Source: VBAU01 sp036005185
GTDB taxonomy: Bacteria; Bacteroidota; Bacteroidia; Chitinophagales; Chitinophagaceae
DNA length: 64,000 bases
Assembly: GCA_036005185.1 (NCBI GenBank)
Contig: DASYQS010000049.1
Coordinates: forward strand, 1 to 64,000
Direction of reading: 5' to 3'
Of the stretch, positions 54,560-62,357 are shown piece after piece. The notes under the pieces are model-generated. The model did not search any database. It was given only the letters and a program-made list of their open reading frames with translations, and was not told where the DNA came from. Position numbers and translations under genes: made by a program. Each line of letters starts with the position of its first letter. Position 1 is the first letter of the stretch.

Positions 54560-55066
54560 TTATTGCAATTTATCTGTGGATATTGCATATAGCTGTAATT
54601 TCTCGTCTTCAACTTCTATTTCCTTCTCAAATTGTAATCCGAGCTTCTTTAATAATTTAATCGCGTAGAAGTTATTTGCATTTGTTATACCAAAAATGTG
54701 CGAGTGTTGATCAGAATGATGTTCATTATACATCACCGCTTTTGCGGCTTCATAGGCGTAACCTTTATTGGTAAATGCGGGTAAAAAAGCAAAGCCAATA
54801 TCGTAGTGTGTCAAATATTCTCGCTTGATAAAGGTGATAGCTCCAATCGGCAGGTTATCGTCTTTAATCCGAACGATCCAATAACTAATGTTGGGGTTAT
54901 CAATTATATTTTGAACATAAGTAACTGCCTCTGCTTCCGAATTTACATTGCGATTTCCGATAAATTCAAGCCATCCATCGGTGTTTACGAGCTCAAGAAT
55001 GAAACTGCTATCGTCTATCGTCAATGGATTTATTAAAAGTCTTTCTGTAGTAATTGAGGTTTGCAT
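54560..55066 (-). CDS. GNAT-family N-acetyltransferase
   Basis: 168 residues of the RimJ/RimL type. It begins TSITTERLLINPLTIDDSSF, with GAITFIKREYLTHYDIGFAF in the middle and the acetyl-CoA loop FTNKGYAYEAAKAVMYNEHH. The sequence NNFYAIKLLKKLGLQFEKEI is the usual C-terminal motif. The acceptor (a protein N-terminus or small molecule) is unknown. I start at ATG 55066 rather than an upstream TTG that adds five residues. Confidence 0.88.
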   Translation of the reverse strand: MQTSITTERLLINPLTIDDSSFILELVNTDGWLEFIGNRNVNSEAEAVTYVQNIIDNPNISYWIVRIKDDNLPIGAITFIKREYLTHYDIGFAFLPAFTNKGYAYEAAKAVMYNEHHSDQHSHIFGITNANNFYAIKLLKKLGLQFEKEIEVEDEKLQLYAISTDKLQ

Positions 55067-55152
55067 ATGAATGTGACCCAAATAAATTTAGGGTTTGCGC
55101 TGTTATCGCGAAGATAGTTTTTGGGAATTGCAGTAATCATTGATCAAATTTG

Positions 55153-55548
55153 TTATCCTGAAAGCTTGTTTAAAATTTCCATTGCTTTGTTTATGTCTTT
55201 ACTTTCAACAAAAAGATGATCATGATAAAATGCTGAAACTACATTACAACCTATGCCATTTTCAGAAAGTGCTTTTGAAAAGGCGGCAGTAAATCCTACC
55301 GCTTGCAAGGAGGAATGGGCCGTTAAAGTAATCCAGCCAGCAATAAATGAATAATTAAGTTTTAGCTTATCTGCTGTTTGCTTCGCCAAAATAATTGTAA
55401 AGCCCTCCTCTTCTTTGAATATTGATATTATGTCAGTAAAATTTATTTTGCTTAAGTCGTCAATCGTGCAAAAAACAAAGTCTCCTGTGTTATGCTTGGG
55501 CTTCGTAGTGCTTAAAAGCTTGTCTAAATTAGTTTCTCCTTGTTGCAT
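55153..55548 (-). CDS. ACT-domain protein
   Basis: 131 residues. The N-terminal half (GETNLDKLLSTTKPKHNTGD, FVFCTI) and the C-terminal half (YSFIAGWITLTAHSSLQAVG, FTAAFSKALSENGIGCNVVS, FYHDHLFV) form the double ACT arrangement of a conserved small-protein family with a probable amino-acid-sensing role. It begins 7 nt after the cysteine-synthase-like gene, which suggests a link to sulfur or amino-acid metabolism. I use ATG 55548. A longer in-frame start would overlap that gene. Confidence 0.85.
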   Translation of the reverse strand: MQQGETNLDKLLSTTKPKHNTGDFVFCTIDDLSKINFTDIISIFKEEEGFTIILAKQTADKLKLNYSFIAGWITLTAHSSLQAVGFTAAFSKALSENGIGCNVVSAFYHDHLFVESKDINKAMEILNKLSG

Positions 55549-55555
55549 ATAATTC

Positions 55556-56467
55556 TTACCGGTATAAATCGCCATTAAGATATCGTAATCCTGAATCAAT
55601 AATAAGGGTAACTATTTTTTTTCCTGCTCCAATAATTCTTGCCCTTTGAATAGCTGCCCACACATTGGCTCCGGATGTAGTGCCTCCAAATATCCCTTCC
55701 AGTTTTGCCAGTTTCCTTGCAGTTTCATAAGCATCTTCATCCGATACGGAGATTACTTCATCTAAAAGATCTGACCTAAATATTGATGGAATGAACCCTA
55801 ATCCAATCCCTTCTAATTTGTGTGTGCCTGATGTATCGCCGCCTGAAAAAGTACGCACATTCAATGGCTCAATGGCAATGCATCGAATAGTTGGTATCTC
55901 TTTTTTAAACACTTCTGAGTTTCCTGAAAAGCTTCCGCTGGTTCCAACTCCCGTCACAAACTCATCAATATTGGCCCCAAGTACATTTAATATCTCCCTT
56001 GCCATGTTATGATAAGCATTCCTGTTGTCAACGTTATTGATCTGGTCAGTCCAGAAAGTATTTGGGGATTTACTTAACTCCTTGGCTCTCGCAATCATCT
56101 TATCAAGAAGATTTGCTGTTATTAAACCGTTTTCACTTGGGATTATTTCCAAATCTGCTCCAAATGCCCGCATGGTCTGAAGTTTTTCTTGAGCAAAAGC
56201 ATCCGAGGATATGAACTTTGCACGATAGCCTTTATTTGCACATACCATCGCCAACGAACTTCCCGTGCTTCCGCCGGTGTATTCAACTACAGTTCCTCCT
56301 GATTTGAGCTCACCTCTTCTTTCAGCCCCTTCAATCATTGAAATGGCCATGCGGTCTTTCATACTTCCCGTTGGGTTGCCGCCTTCATACTTCACATATA
56401 TTTCTGCACAACCTGGCTCAGATAACCGTTCTAATTTTATTAACGGTGTATTTCCTATTGCTTTCAT
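55556..56467 (-). CDS. cysteine synthase-family PLP enzyme
   Basis: 303 residues, fold type II PLP enzyme. NTPLIKLERLSEPGCAEIYV opens the protein. The PLP lysine is in GGNPTGSMKDRMAISMIEGA, the substrate loop is VEYTGGSTGSSLAMVCANKG, and the phosphate-binding region is VTGVGTSGSFSGNSEVFKK. EGIFGGTTSGANVWAAIQRA lies near the end. It probably makes cysteine from O-acetylserine or performs a related beta-replacement; cystathionine beta-synthase-like use cannot be excluded. The ATG at 56467 is preferred over a GTG 21 nt upstream, which would overlap the preceding gene. Confidence 0.9.
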   Translation of the reverse strand: MKAIGNTPLIKLERLSEPGCAEIYVKYEGGNPTGSMKDRMAISMIEGAERRGELKSGGTVVEYTGGSTGSSLAMVCANKGYRAKFISSDAFAQEKLQTMRAFGADLEIIPSENGLITANLLDKMIARAKELSKSPNTFWTDQINNVDNRNAYHNMAREILNVLGANIDEFVTGVGTSGSFSGNSEVFKKEIPTIRCIAIEPLNVRTFSGGDTSGTHKLEGIGLGFIPSIFRSDLLDEVISVSDEDAYETARKLAKLEGIFGGTTSGANVWAAIQRARIIGAGKKIVTLIIDSGLRYLNGDLYR

Positions 56468-56480
56468 GATTTTTTGACTA

Positions 56481-56885
56481 TTACTCACTTCGTTTTATAA
56501 TAAATCCGTTGTTGACCTTTTCAAAGCCAACTTTTGGATAATATTCCATCGCTCTAGGCGCAGACAAAAGTAAAAGCATAGTTTTTTCGCCAATCATTTC
56601 TTTTGTCAATTCAATTAATTTTTTTCCAATACCTGAACATTTATATTCTTGCCTAACTGCAAGATCGGATAAATAGCAACAGTAACAGAAATCAGTAAGC
56701 GAGCGAGAAATACCCACAAGTTTGTGTTGGTCCCAGGCGGTTACAATTAAATTTGAGTTAGCATACATCTTGGAAATCCTGTCGTGGTCTGCAATTGGTC
56801 TGCTTATACCTGAACTGTTGTAAAGGTCGATTATGAGTTGTGTGGGGGGTATCTCATTTAATTTGTATGTTATTTCCATTTTCAA
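56481..56885 (-). CDS. GNAT-family N-acetyltransferase
   Basis: 134 residues, a compact GNAT domain. YANSNLIVTAWDQHKLVGIS and CCYLSDLAVRQEYKCSGIGK contain the core strand and acetyl-CoA loop (QxxGxG/A-like Y-K-C-S-G-I-G-K), ending with APRAMEYYPKVGFEKVNNGF. It is the first gene of the short run with the cysteine-synthase-like and ACT-protein genes. The acceptor is unknown. A strong bidirectional hairpin lies 90 nt upstream. Confidence 0.88.
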   Translation of the reverse strand: MKMEITYKLNEIPPTQLIIDLYNSSGISRPIADHDRISKMYANSNLIVTAWDQHKLVGISRSLTDFCYCCYLSDLAVRQEYKCSGIGKKLIELTKEMIGEKTMLLLLSAPRAMEYYPKVGFEKVNNGFIIKRSE

Positions 56886-56975
56886 TTTTTTTATTGTTAA
56901 GGTCTAAAATGTTGATGTGAGATCAATTGAAAACGTATTGGCGAATAAATTTTGCAATCGCTTTTATATAAAAGA

Positions 56976-56999
56976 AAAGCCCCGACGTATCGGGGCTTT
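56976..56999. terminator. bidirectional hairpin terminator
   Basis: Perfect 10-bp stem aaagccccga (56976-56985) / tcggggcttt (56990-56999) with loop cgta. It lies downstream of the cytochrome-like lipoprotein gene on the minus strand and before the acetyltransferase operon. Confidence 0.85.
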
Positions 57000-57063
57000 C
57001 TCACCTTACCTCGCCTAGTGTAACGAACACCTATCTTGAACATTTCCTGCTTGTCAAAGTTTT

Positions 57064-57404
57064 TTAATTATTTGGAGCACCATTATCTATCCAGCATATA
57101 ATTGCTTTTTTTCAGATGCTGTTAACATTCCGCCCTTCGGCATGACTCTCGATAAAACTGCTGAGCGTATAGCAGAACGTGCATTGAATATTTGTGAATA
57201 GTTAAGTAACTCACCAGGCCCGCTAGTGCTGCCCGATCCATGGCAATCTGAATCGGTGCCGCATGAAGCTTGTATGATCGGGGCCACATCTGCGGCAAAA
57301 GATTTTGGAGCGCCGCTGCAATCAATAGAGTCTGCAGCATCCACACTTTTCTTGCAAGCATACAAAAAACACAACACTGCAACGATAACGAAAATTTTTT
57401 TCAC
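57064..57404 (-). pseudogene. cytochrome-like lipoprotein with a frameshift near its C-terminus
   Basis: It starts MKKIFVIVAVLCFLYACKKS, a lipobox signal. The body carries a haem-like motif CGTDSDCHGSGSTSGPGEL and VLSRVMPKGGMLTASEKK, which resembles short Bacteroidota cytochrome-type lipoproteins. As written the frame ends early at 57087. Adding one A to the seven-A run (complement at 57107-57113) restores KKAIICWIDNGAPNN and a stop at 57064, the standard end of the family. The gene is therefore either recently disrupted or carries a homopolymer sequencing error. The haem motif has four residues between the cysteines (CxxxxCH) instead of two. Confidence 0.7.
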
Positions 57405-57410
57405 AAATAA

Positions 57411-57446
57411 GGCTTGGAATAATGATTAATAAATGGCTTGGAATAA
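57411..57446. repeat. short direct repeat upstream of the cytochrome-like lipoprotein
   Basis: ggcttggaataa occurs at 57411-57422 and again at 57435-57446, a 24-nt period, immediately before the lipoprotein start codon at 57404. Perhaps a regulatory site; it may be chance. Confidence 0.4.
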
Positions 57447-57528
57447 GATTTCTTTAAAAACTTTTTGAGTCGTTGATAATAAGGATATTCGTTGCTAAAA
57501 TAGCGAGGTAATTATCATTTGCTACAAA

Positions 57529-57651
57529 CTAAAGGTTCGAGTCAATCAGAATATTTCCCTTCATATATTGCCCACCACGAATTTGTTCAAGTTGTTGTTC
57601 GATGCTGTTATAACTCCAATTTTTATTTTTGCCTGCTACGGTATGAGGCAT
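57529..57651 (-). CDS. candidate 40-residue ORF overlapping the sigma factor end
   Basis: An ATG (57649-57651) lies within the last codons of the sigma-factor gene, in another frame. It reads 40 residues beginning MPHTVAGKNKNWSYNSIEQQ, with QIRGGQYMKGNILIDSNL before a stop at 57529. The composition looks protein-like and the 16-nt overlap suits translational coupling. I do not recognise it. The rest of the 57405-57635 gap holds the direct repeat at 57411-57446 and nothing else I can support. Confidence 0.4.
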   Translation of the reverse strand: MPHTVAGKNKNWSYNSIEQQLEQIRGGQYMKGNILIDSNL

Positions 57652-58373
57652 AGCTCACCAGTACCAATAATCCGATCCAGCAGATTTACATTTCGTCCCG
57701 TTCCCTTTTTGACATTGTTGTTACCCTCTATGTGATTTAGGCGATATAGTATTTTTTGTAATTGCTTTCTTGCTTTTGCAAGATTTGATTTTGACGCGCC
57801 AATAGATATTCCAAGTTGATTGGATATTTCTTCATGAGTAAAACCTTCAATTACAAAAAGATTGAAAACTGTTCTGTAACCCGGCGTTAATTCCTGTATC
57901 GATCTGATGATCTCTTCGTAAGAAATTTTGTCAAGAGCATCTTCTCCTCCGGCTGAAACCTGAATAATTCCATTATCCAAATCTGCTGTAAACCTGTGTT
58001 TCTGATTTTTACGGAAATGGTCAATAGCAGTGTATATCATTATTTTTCGTAACCAGCCTTTGAAGGAGCTTACCACATCGGTGTACGCTGGCTTATAGCG
58101 ATGGATTTCTTTAAAAATTTTCAGAAACCCGTCATTTAATATCTCGAGCGAATCATCATGATTATTCGAATAACGATCACATATAGTCAAACCATACTCA
58201 TAGAACGTTGTATAAATCTTTTTTTGACTCTCTCTATTGTTTAAAGCACATCCTTCAATATGCATACTCAGTTCGTTAGGTGAAATCAAAAACCGGTTTT
58301 CACTTAAGGAATAATAATCTTTTTGGCCATCAGCTAACGCTGACGGTGAGGTTTCCGCAATATGGGTGTTCAT
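57636..58373 (-). CDS. ECF-type RNA polymerase sigma factor
   Basis: 245 residues. An N-terminal extension of about 60 residues precedes sigma region 2 (LEILNDGFLKIFKEIHRYKP, SFKGWLRKIMIYTAIDHFRK) and sigma region 4 with a clear helix-turn-helix (LTPGYRTVFNLFVIEGFTHE, EISNQLGISIGASKSNLAKA, RKQLQKIL). It belongs to the large Bacteroidota group of ECF sigma factors. No anti-sigma gene is adjacent. Instead a tiny ORF lies upstream and another overlaps its end. Its targets are unknown. Confidence 0.92.
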   Translation of the reverse strand: MNTHIAETSPSALADGQKDYYSLSENRFLISPNELSMHIEGCALNNRESQKKIYTTFYEYGLTICDRYSNNHDDSLEILNDGFLKIFKEIHRYKPAYTDVVSSFKGWLRKIMIYTAIDHFRKNQKHRFTADLDNGIIQVSAGGEDALDKISYEEIIRSIQELTPGYRTVFNLFVIEGFTHEEISNQLGISIGASKSNLAKARKQLQKILYRLNHIEGNNNVKKGTGRNVNLLDRIIGTGELCLIP

Positions 58374-58420
58374 TATTAATTATTAAAGGTTTAAGGTGAA
58401 GAAGGAATTTAAGTAGTTTA

Positions 58421-58492
58421 TTAAGGCACTAGCGGATTGGTAGGATTAAACGCTCCATCTGGGTTAATTACTAGACCAAATATTTTTTTCAT
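58421..58492 (-). CDS. candidate 23-residue ORF upstream of the sigma factor
   Basis: A 24-codon frame beginning MKKIFGLVINPDGAFNPTNP and ending LVP. It is preceded by an AAAGGA stretch 7 nt before the ATG, which is unusual in this A+T-rich window where ribosome-binding sites are rarely obvious. It lies 47 nt before the sigma-factor start on the same strand. Too short to assign; it may be a leader peptide or chance. Confidence 0.3.
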   Translation of the reverse strand: MKKIFGLVINPDGAFNPTNPLVP

Positions 58493-58581
58493 CTATTTTC
58501 CTTTGTTTAAAGGTCAATTGTTATTGGTAATTAATTCTTTTTTGTGAAGAGCTGTGTTCATTCCAAGGTCAAAGGCAACTA

Positions 58582-59229
58582 TTATTGACCCTGCTTAACT
58601 TTCATCACTTTAACTGGAATCAGTCCATGCGCTTCTTTATGTGTGTTGATCAATGCTGCTGAATCCGGAGCTTGTGCTAAACATATAACGACCCCCTTTT
58701 TTTCATCAACCCAGTAGTTGATAAGGTTTACATCATATTTTTTCTCGACAGCCAAATCCTTTTGATGTGCCCCCGCAACATCCTTCGCAGTTACCTTTCC
58801 GGCACCTAGTTCATGCACATCCAAAAAGAAATTTTTTCCTCCGTTTGCTAATTCCTCCTTACCGCCTGTCACCTCATAAATTTGGTCTGGTACAAGTCCA
58901 TGTGCTTCTGCATGTGTTTTCCGGAGTGATTGAGAGTCGGGTGAAGAGGCCAGGCAATACACATCTCCTTTGGCTTCATCAAACCAGTACTTAATGATAT
59001 TGACCCCGTATTTTTGCTGAACTGCCAGATCTTTTTGATGCGCTCCCGCCAGGTCTTTGGCCGTTACCTTTCCCGCGCCCAGATGATGTACGTCTATATA
59101 AAATTTGTTCGACGCAGAAGATTTTGACTCTTTAGCTGAAGCTGTCTTACCTTTACTTGTTTGAGCTGATAGAGGAAACGAAAGCAGATGGATGATCGCT
59201 ACTGCCCCAATGACTAAAAATACTTTCAT
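58582..59229 (-). CDS. exported protein with two DUF4242 repeats
   Basis: 215 residues with a signal peptide (MKVFLVIGAVAIIHLLSFPL then SAQ). Two near-identical domains follow, about 43-123 and 133-213. Each reads as YIDVHHLGAGKVTAKDLAGA or LDVHELGAGKVTAKDVAGAH, then QKDLAVxxKYxVNxIxYWxD and AEAHGLVP/KEAHGLIP. This is a DUF4242 (SCO4226-like, nickel-binding-protein) tandem duplication. Function is unsettled; members of the family can bind metal. It is divergent from the LuxR ATPase gene, with a 123-nt shared region, and a single-domain DUF4242 gene lies on the other side of that regulator. Confidence 0.88.
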   Translation of the reverse strand: MKVFLVIGAVAIIHLLSFPLSAQTSKGKTASAKESKSSASNKFYIDVHHLGAGKVTAKDLAGAHQKDLAVQQKYGVNIIKYWFDEAKGDVYCLASSPDSQSLRKTHAEAHGLVPDQIYEVTGGKEELANGGKNFFLDVHELGAGKVTAKDVAGAHQKDLAVEKKYDVNLINYWVDEKKGVVICLAQAPDSAALINTHKEAHGLIPVKVMKVKQGQ

Positions 59230-59352
59230 AGTAACAATTTGTTTAAAATGATAAATGAATTCAGGTACAAAGCAACTTTCTATTTTCCTGAAGCGATTAA
59301 GAGGTTTTCCCTATTTTAAATTAGATCGTCCCTCATTTTATAAACAGGAAAC

Positions 59353-61953
59353 ATGGAATTGATTGAAAGAGAAAAATTTTTAACATTTCTCCAAACAAAG
59401 TTTCAAAGTGTTGCTAAAGGTGAAGGACATTGTGTTTTTGTAAGCGGCGAGGCCGGCATAGGCAAAACATCGTTAGTAAGGGCTTTTTGCAACGAAGTAA
59501 AAAAAGATTGTAAGATATATCAAGGAACCTGTGACGCTTTGTTTACTCCTCGTCCGCTTGCGCCGGTATACGATATCATTTGGCAAATCCAAAGCGACAT
59601 TTTGAGAAATAGCGTAGAGGTTACTGATCGAGCCGTACTATTTAGCAGTCTTCTTCATGAATTAGAAGATCAAATGCAAACAACGTTGGTTGTAATTGAG
59701 GATATACATTGGGCAGATGAGGCAACCTTGGATTTTATAAAATTTATTGCAAGGCGTATCACGCATCTTCGTTGTTTTCTGATAATTACTTTTCGTGACA
59801 GCGAAATTCATTCTCATCATCCATTAAGAAACGTATTGGGTCAGCTTCCGCCAGATTCTTTCACACGTTTGCAATTAACTCCCTTGTCGAAACAAGCTGT
59901 TGAAAAGATGGCCTTTGAAAGAGGTTACAAGGGTGAGGATGTTTACAGTATATCGGGGGGAAATCCGTTTTATGTTAACGAGATACTTGCTAGCTATAGT
60001 CTCGGTGTACCCGATAATATCAAGGACTCGATACTTTCTGTTTACAACGTCCTTGATGAAAAAACAAAGCAGGTGTGGCAAATAATATCTGTGCTTCCTA
60101 CTGGTTTTGAAATCGAGTATCTCGAAAAAATAGAACCGTTGTATCCCGCAGCAATCCAGAACTGTCTTGAACTGAAAATATTGATCCCAAAAGAAGGCAT
60201 GATCTTTTTCAAACATGAATTATACCGCAGAACGATTGAAACATCCTTGTCGCCCTTTGTAAGGGTTGCACTCAATAAAAGAATTCTTGATCTCTTCCTT
60301 GAAAATTTTGAACAAAAGCAGCAGATTGAACGAATTGTTCACCATGCTAAAAATGCGAATGAACCGGAACTCGTGGTGAAATATGCTCCATTGGCCGCGA
60401 AGAAGGCGGCAAAAATAGGTGCGCATATTGAAGCGTCAAAGTTGTATTTCTCTGCTATAGAATATTATCAGGGAGATGACAAGGATACATTAATTCAGTT
60501 TTACGAATCCTATGCCTATGAATGTTATTTGACTAATCAAATCAAAGAGGCCATCATTTACATGGAAAAAGCGCTGAAGCTCTGGAAAGAAAAAAATGAT
60601 ATTGAAAAAACCGGCAACTGCATGCGTTTTTTATCAAGACTGTGGTGGAATGATGACAACTCGAAAAAGGCAGAGGATTTCGCAAGGCAAGCTATTGAGA
60701 TTTTGGAGAAACAGCCTTTCCTGAAAGCAAAAGCGATGGCCTATGGTAATATGTCACAGTTAAAAATGTTCTCAGATCTGCCTGATGAATGCATATTTTG
60801 GGGAGAAAAAGCCATTGACCTTGCGAAAGAATGCGACGATAATGAAATTCTTTCCTATGCTCTTACCAGCGTTGGCTCCGTACAAATAAGAATTCCATCA
60901 TCTACACAAAAAGGTATTGAACTTCTGCAGCAAAGCCTTGAAATTGCTTTGCAATATTCCTATCATGAGCATGTGGCACGAGCATACACAAATCTAGGGT
61001 ACAATGGAATAATCATAAAAGATAATGAGCTTGCAAAAAAAGCTTTGAAAGCGGGTATTTTGTATTGTGAGGAAAATAGTTTAGATCTCTGGCGAATATA
61101 CTTACTGACAATCAAAGCAAGGTTGAAATTAGAAACGGGAGACTGGGATGAAGCCTGCCTGGAGGCAGAGAATATTATAAAAAACGAAAATCCTCCTAAC
61201 ATTATTAAAATTTTTGCTCTTACCGTTTTAGCAACAATACAAATGCGAAGGGGTGACAAAGAGGATATACTTGCTCTTTTAACAGAGGCAAAAGAAAAAG
61301 CATTTGAAAGCATGGAGCCGCAAAGAATCATTCGAGCACTGGCAGCTTCTTTAGAATATGAATGGATAACAGGTCAGCGCTTTATCGAAAAGGACGCACT
61401 TGACAGAATGGTAAAGATGATAGAACAGAGCGGGAATATTTATGATAACAGTGAATTTGCTTTTTGGTTACTAAAAGCCAGAAAACAACATTTATCACTC
61501 AAACAGGTGTATGAAGGCTACGATGTGAGCAGTATAACAAAAGCACAGAAAGCGGCAGCTTTGTGGAAGAAATCAGGTAGTAGTTATGCGCAGGCACTTG
61601 CCTTATTTGAGGGGAACGATGATGACAAAAGAGAAGCCGTTGCTCTTGTTCACAAACTTGGTGCTAACGCGGTATATCAAAAAATGAAACTGGAGATGAG
61701 GAGCTCGGGCATTAAAAGCATTCCACGTGGCATTAGAAAAACTACCATGTCCAATTCGGCAAATCTAACGGAACGAGAGTTGGATGTTTTACAGTTGTTA
61801 AAAGAAGGGTTGCAGAATAAGGAAATTGCAAATAAACTTTTTATATCCGCCAAAACAGTTGATCATCACATTTCCTCAATATTTTTCAAACTCGAGGTGA
61901 ACTCTCGCTTAAAGGCCGTTCAGGAGGCCATTCACCTGGATATTATAAAATAG
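59353..61953 (+). CDS. MalT-like LuxR regulator with AAA ATPase and TPR domains
   Basis: 866 residues. The N-terminal ATPase has Walker A FVSGEAGIGKTSLVRAF and Walker B TTLVVIEDIHWADEATLDFI, then an ARF/TPR-like helical region (about 330-720, repeated ALKLWKEKNDIEKTGNCMRF, AIEILEKQPFLKAKAMAYGN, GIELLQQSLEIALQYSYHEH). A C-terminal LuxR helix-turn-helix follows (LTERELDVLQLLKEGLQNKE, IANKLFISAKTVDHHISSIF). Such proteins use ATP and an inducer to activate transcription. It is divergent from the two-domain DUF4242 gene and upstream of a single-domain DUF4242 and an NHL protein, which it probably controls. Confidence 0.93.
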   Translation: MELIEREKFLTFLQTKFQSVAKGEGHCVFVSGEAGIGKTSLVRAFCNEVKKDCKIYQGTCDALFTPRPLAPVYDIIWQIQSDILRNSVEVTDRAVLFSSLLHELEDQMQTTLVVIEDIHWADEATLDFIKFIARRITHLRCFLIITFRDSEIHSHHPLRNVLGQLPPDSFTRLQLTPLSKQAVEKMAFERGYKGEDVYSISGGNPFYVNEILASYSLGVPDNIKDSILSVYNVLDEKTKQVWQIISVLPTGFEIEYLEKIEPLYPAAIQNCLELKILIPKEGMIFFKHELYRRTIETSLSPFVRVALNKRILDLFLENFEQKQQIERIVHHAKNANEPELVVKYAPLAAKKAAKIGAHIEASKLYFSAIEYYQGDDKDTLIQFYESYAYECYLTNQIKEAIIYMEKALKLWKEKNDIEKTGNCMRFLSRLWWNDDNSKKAEDFARQAIEILEKQPFLKAKAMAYGNMSQLKMFSDLPDECIFWGEKAIDLAKECDDNEILSYALTSVGSVQIRIPSSTQKGIELLQQSLEIALQYSYHEHVARAYTNLGYNGIIIKDNELAKKALKAGILYCEENSLDLWRIYLLTIKARLKLETGDWDEACLEAENIIKNENPPNIIKIFALTVLATIQMRRGDKEDILALLTEAKEKAFESMEPQRIIRALAASLEYEWITGQRFIEKDALDRMVKMIEQSGNIYDNSEFAFWLLKARKQHLSLKQVYEGYDVSSITKAQKAAALWKKSGSSYAQALALFEGNDDDKREAVALVHKLGANAVYQKMKLEMRSSGIKSIPRGIRKTTMSNSANLTERELDVLQLLKEGLQNKEIANKLFISAKTVDHHISSIFFKLEVNSRLKAVQEAIHLDIIK

Positions 61954-62061
61954 GGAACGCTTGAATCTGAAATGGGGAATACGTCTGATATTCAATCGGA
62001 GTAATATTTTCAATTTTATAATCATTTTTATACTCATTAATTCATCCTAAATACTAGCTAT

Positions 62062-62337
62062 ATGAAAAAGTTTGTTGTTGAAAGAAATTTTCCGGGGGCT
62101 GCAAACCTTTCACCTGAAGAGTTACAATTCATTTCGCAAACTTCTTGTGAAGCCATTGAGAAATTGGAGAAACCTTATTACTGGATACAATCATATATCA
62201 CAGAGGATAAGATCTATTGCATTCACATAGCAGAAAGCGAGCAGGTGGTTCGTGAACATGCCAGGTTAGGAAAGTTTCCTATAAATATCATTTCAGAAGT
62301 GAAAACAATAATAGACCCATCAAATAGCAATCCATGA
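62062..62337 (+). CDS. single-domain DUF4242 protein
   Basis: 91 residues, FVVERNFPGAANLSPEELQF, YYWIQSYITEDKIYCIHIAE, EQVVREHARLGKFPINIISE and VKTIIDP. It matches one DUF4242 unit and, unlike the 58582-59229 protein, carries no signal peptide, so it is cytoplasmic. It lies 108 nt after the LuxR ATPase regulator and 20 nt before an NHL-repeat gene, likely in one operon. The family is sometimes found fused to or next to LuxR-type ATPases. Confidence 0.85.
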   Translation: MKKFVVERNFPGAANLSPEELQFISQTSCEAIEKLEKPYYWIQSYITEDKIYCIHIAESEQVVREHARLGKFPINIISEVKTIIDPSNSNP

Positions 62338-62357
62338 AGAAATAAAATATTATTTCA

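Noticed and set aside
56886..57063. Minus-strand 48-codon frame through the terminator (MFKIGVRYTRRGKV...)
   Set aside because: It reads through a perfect hairpin terminator and loses protein character; likely chance.
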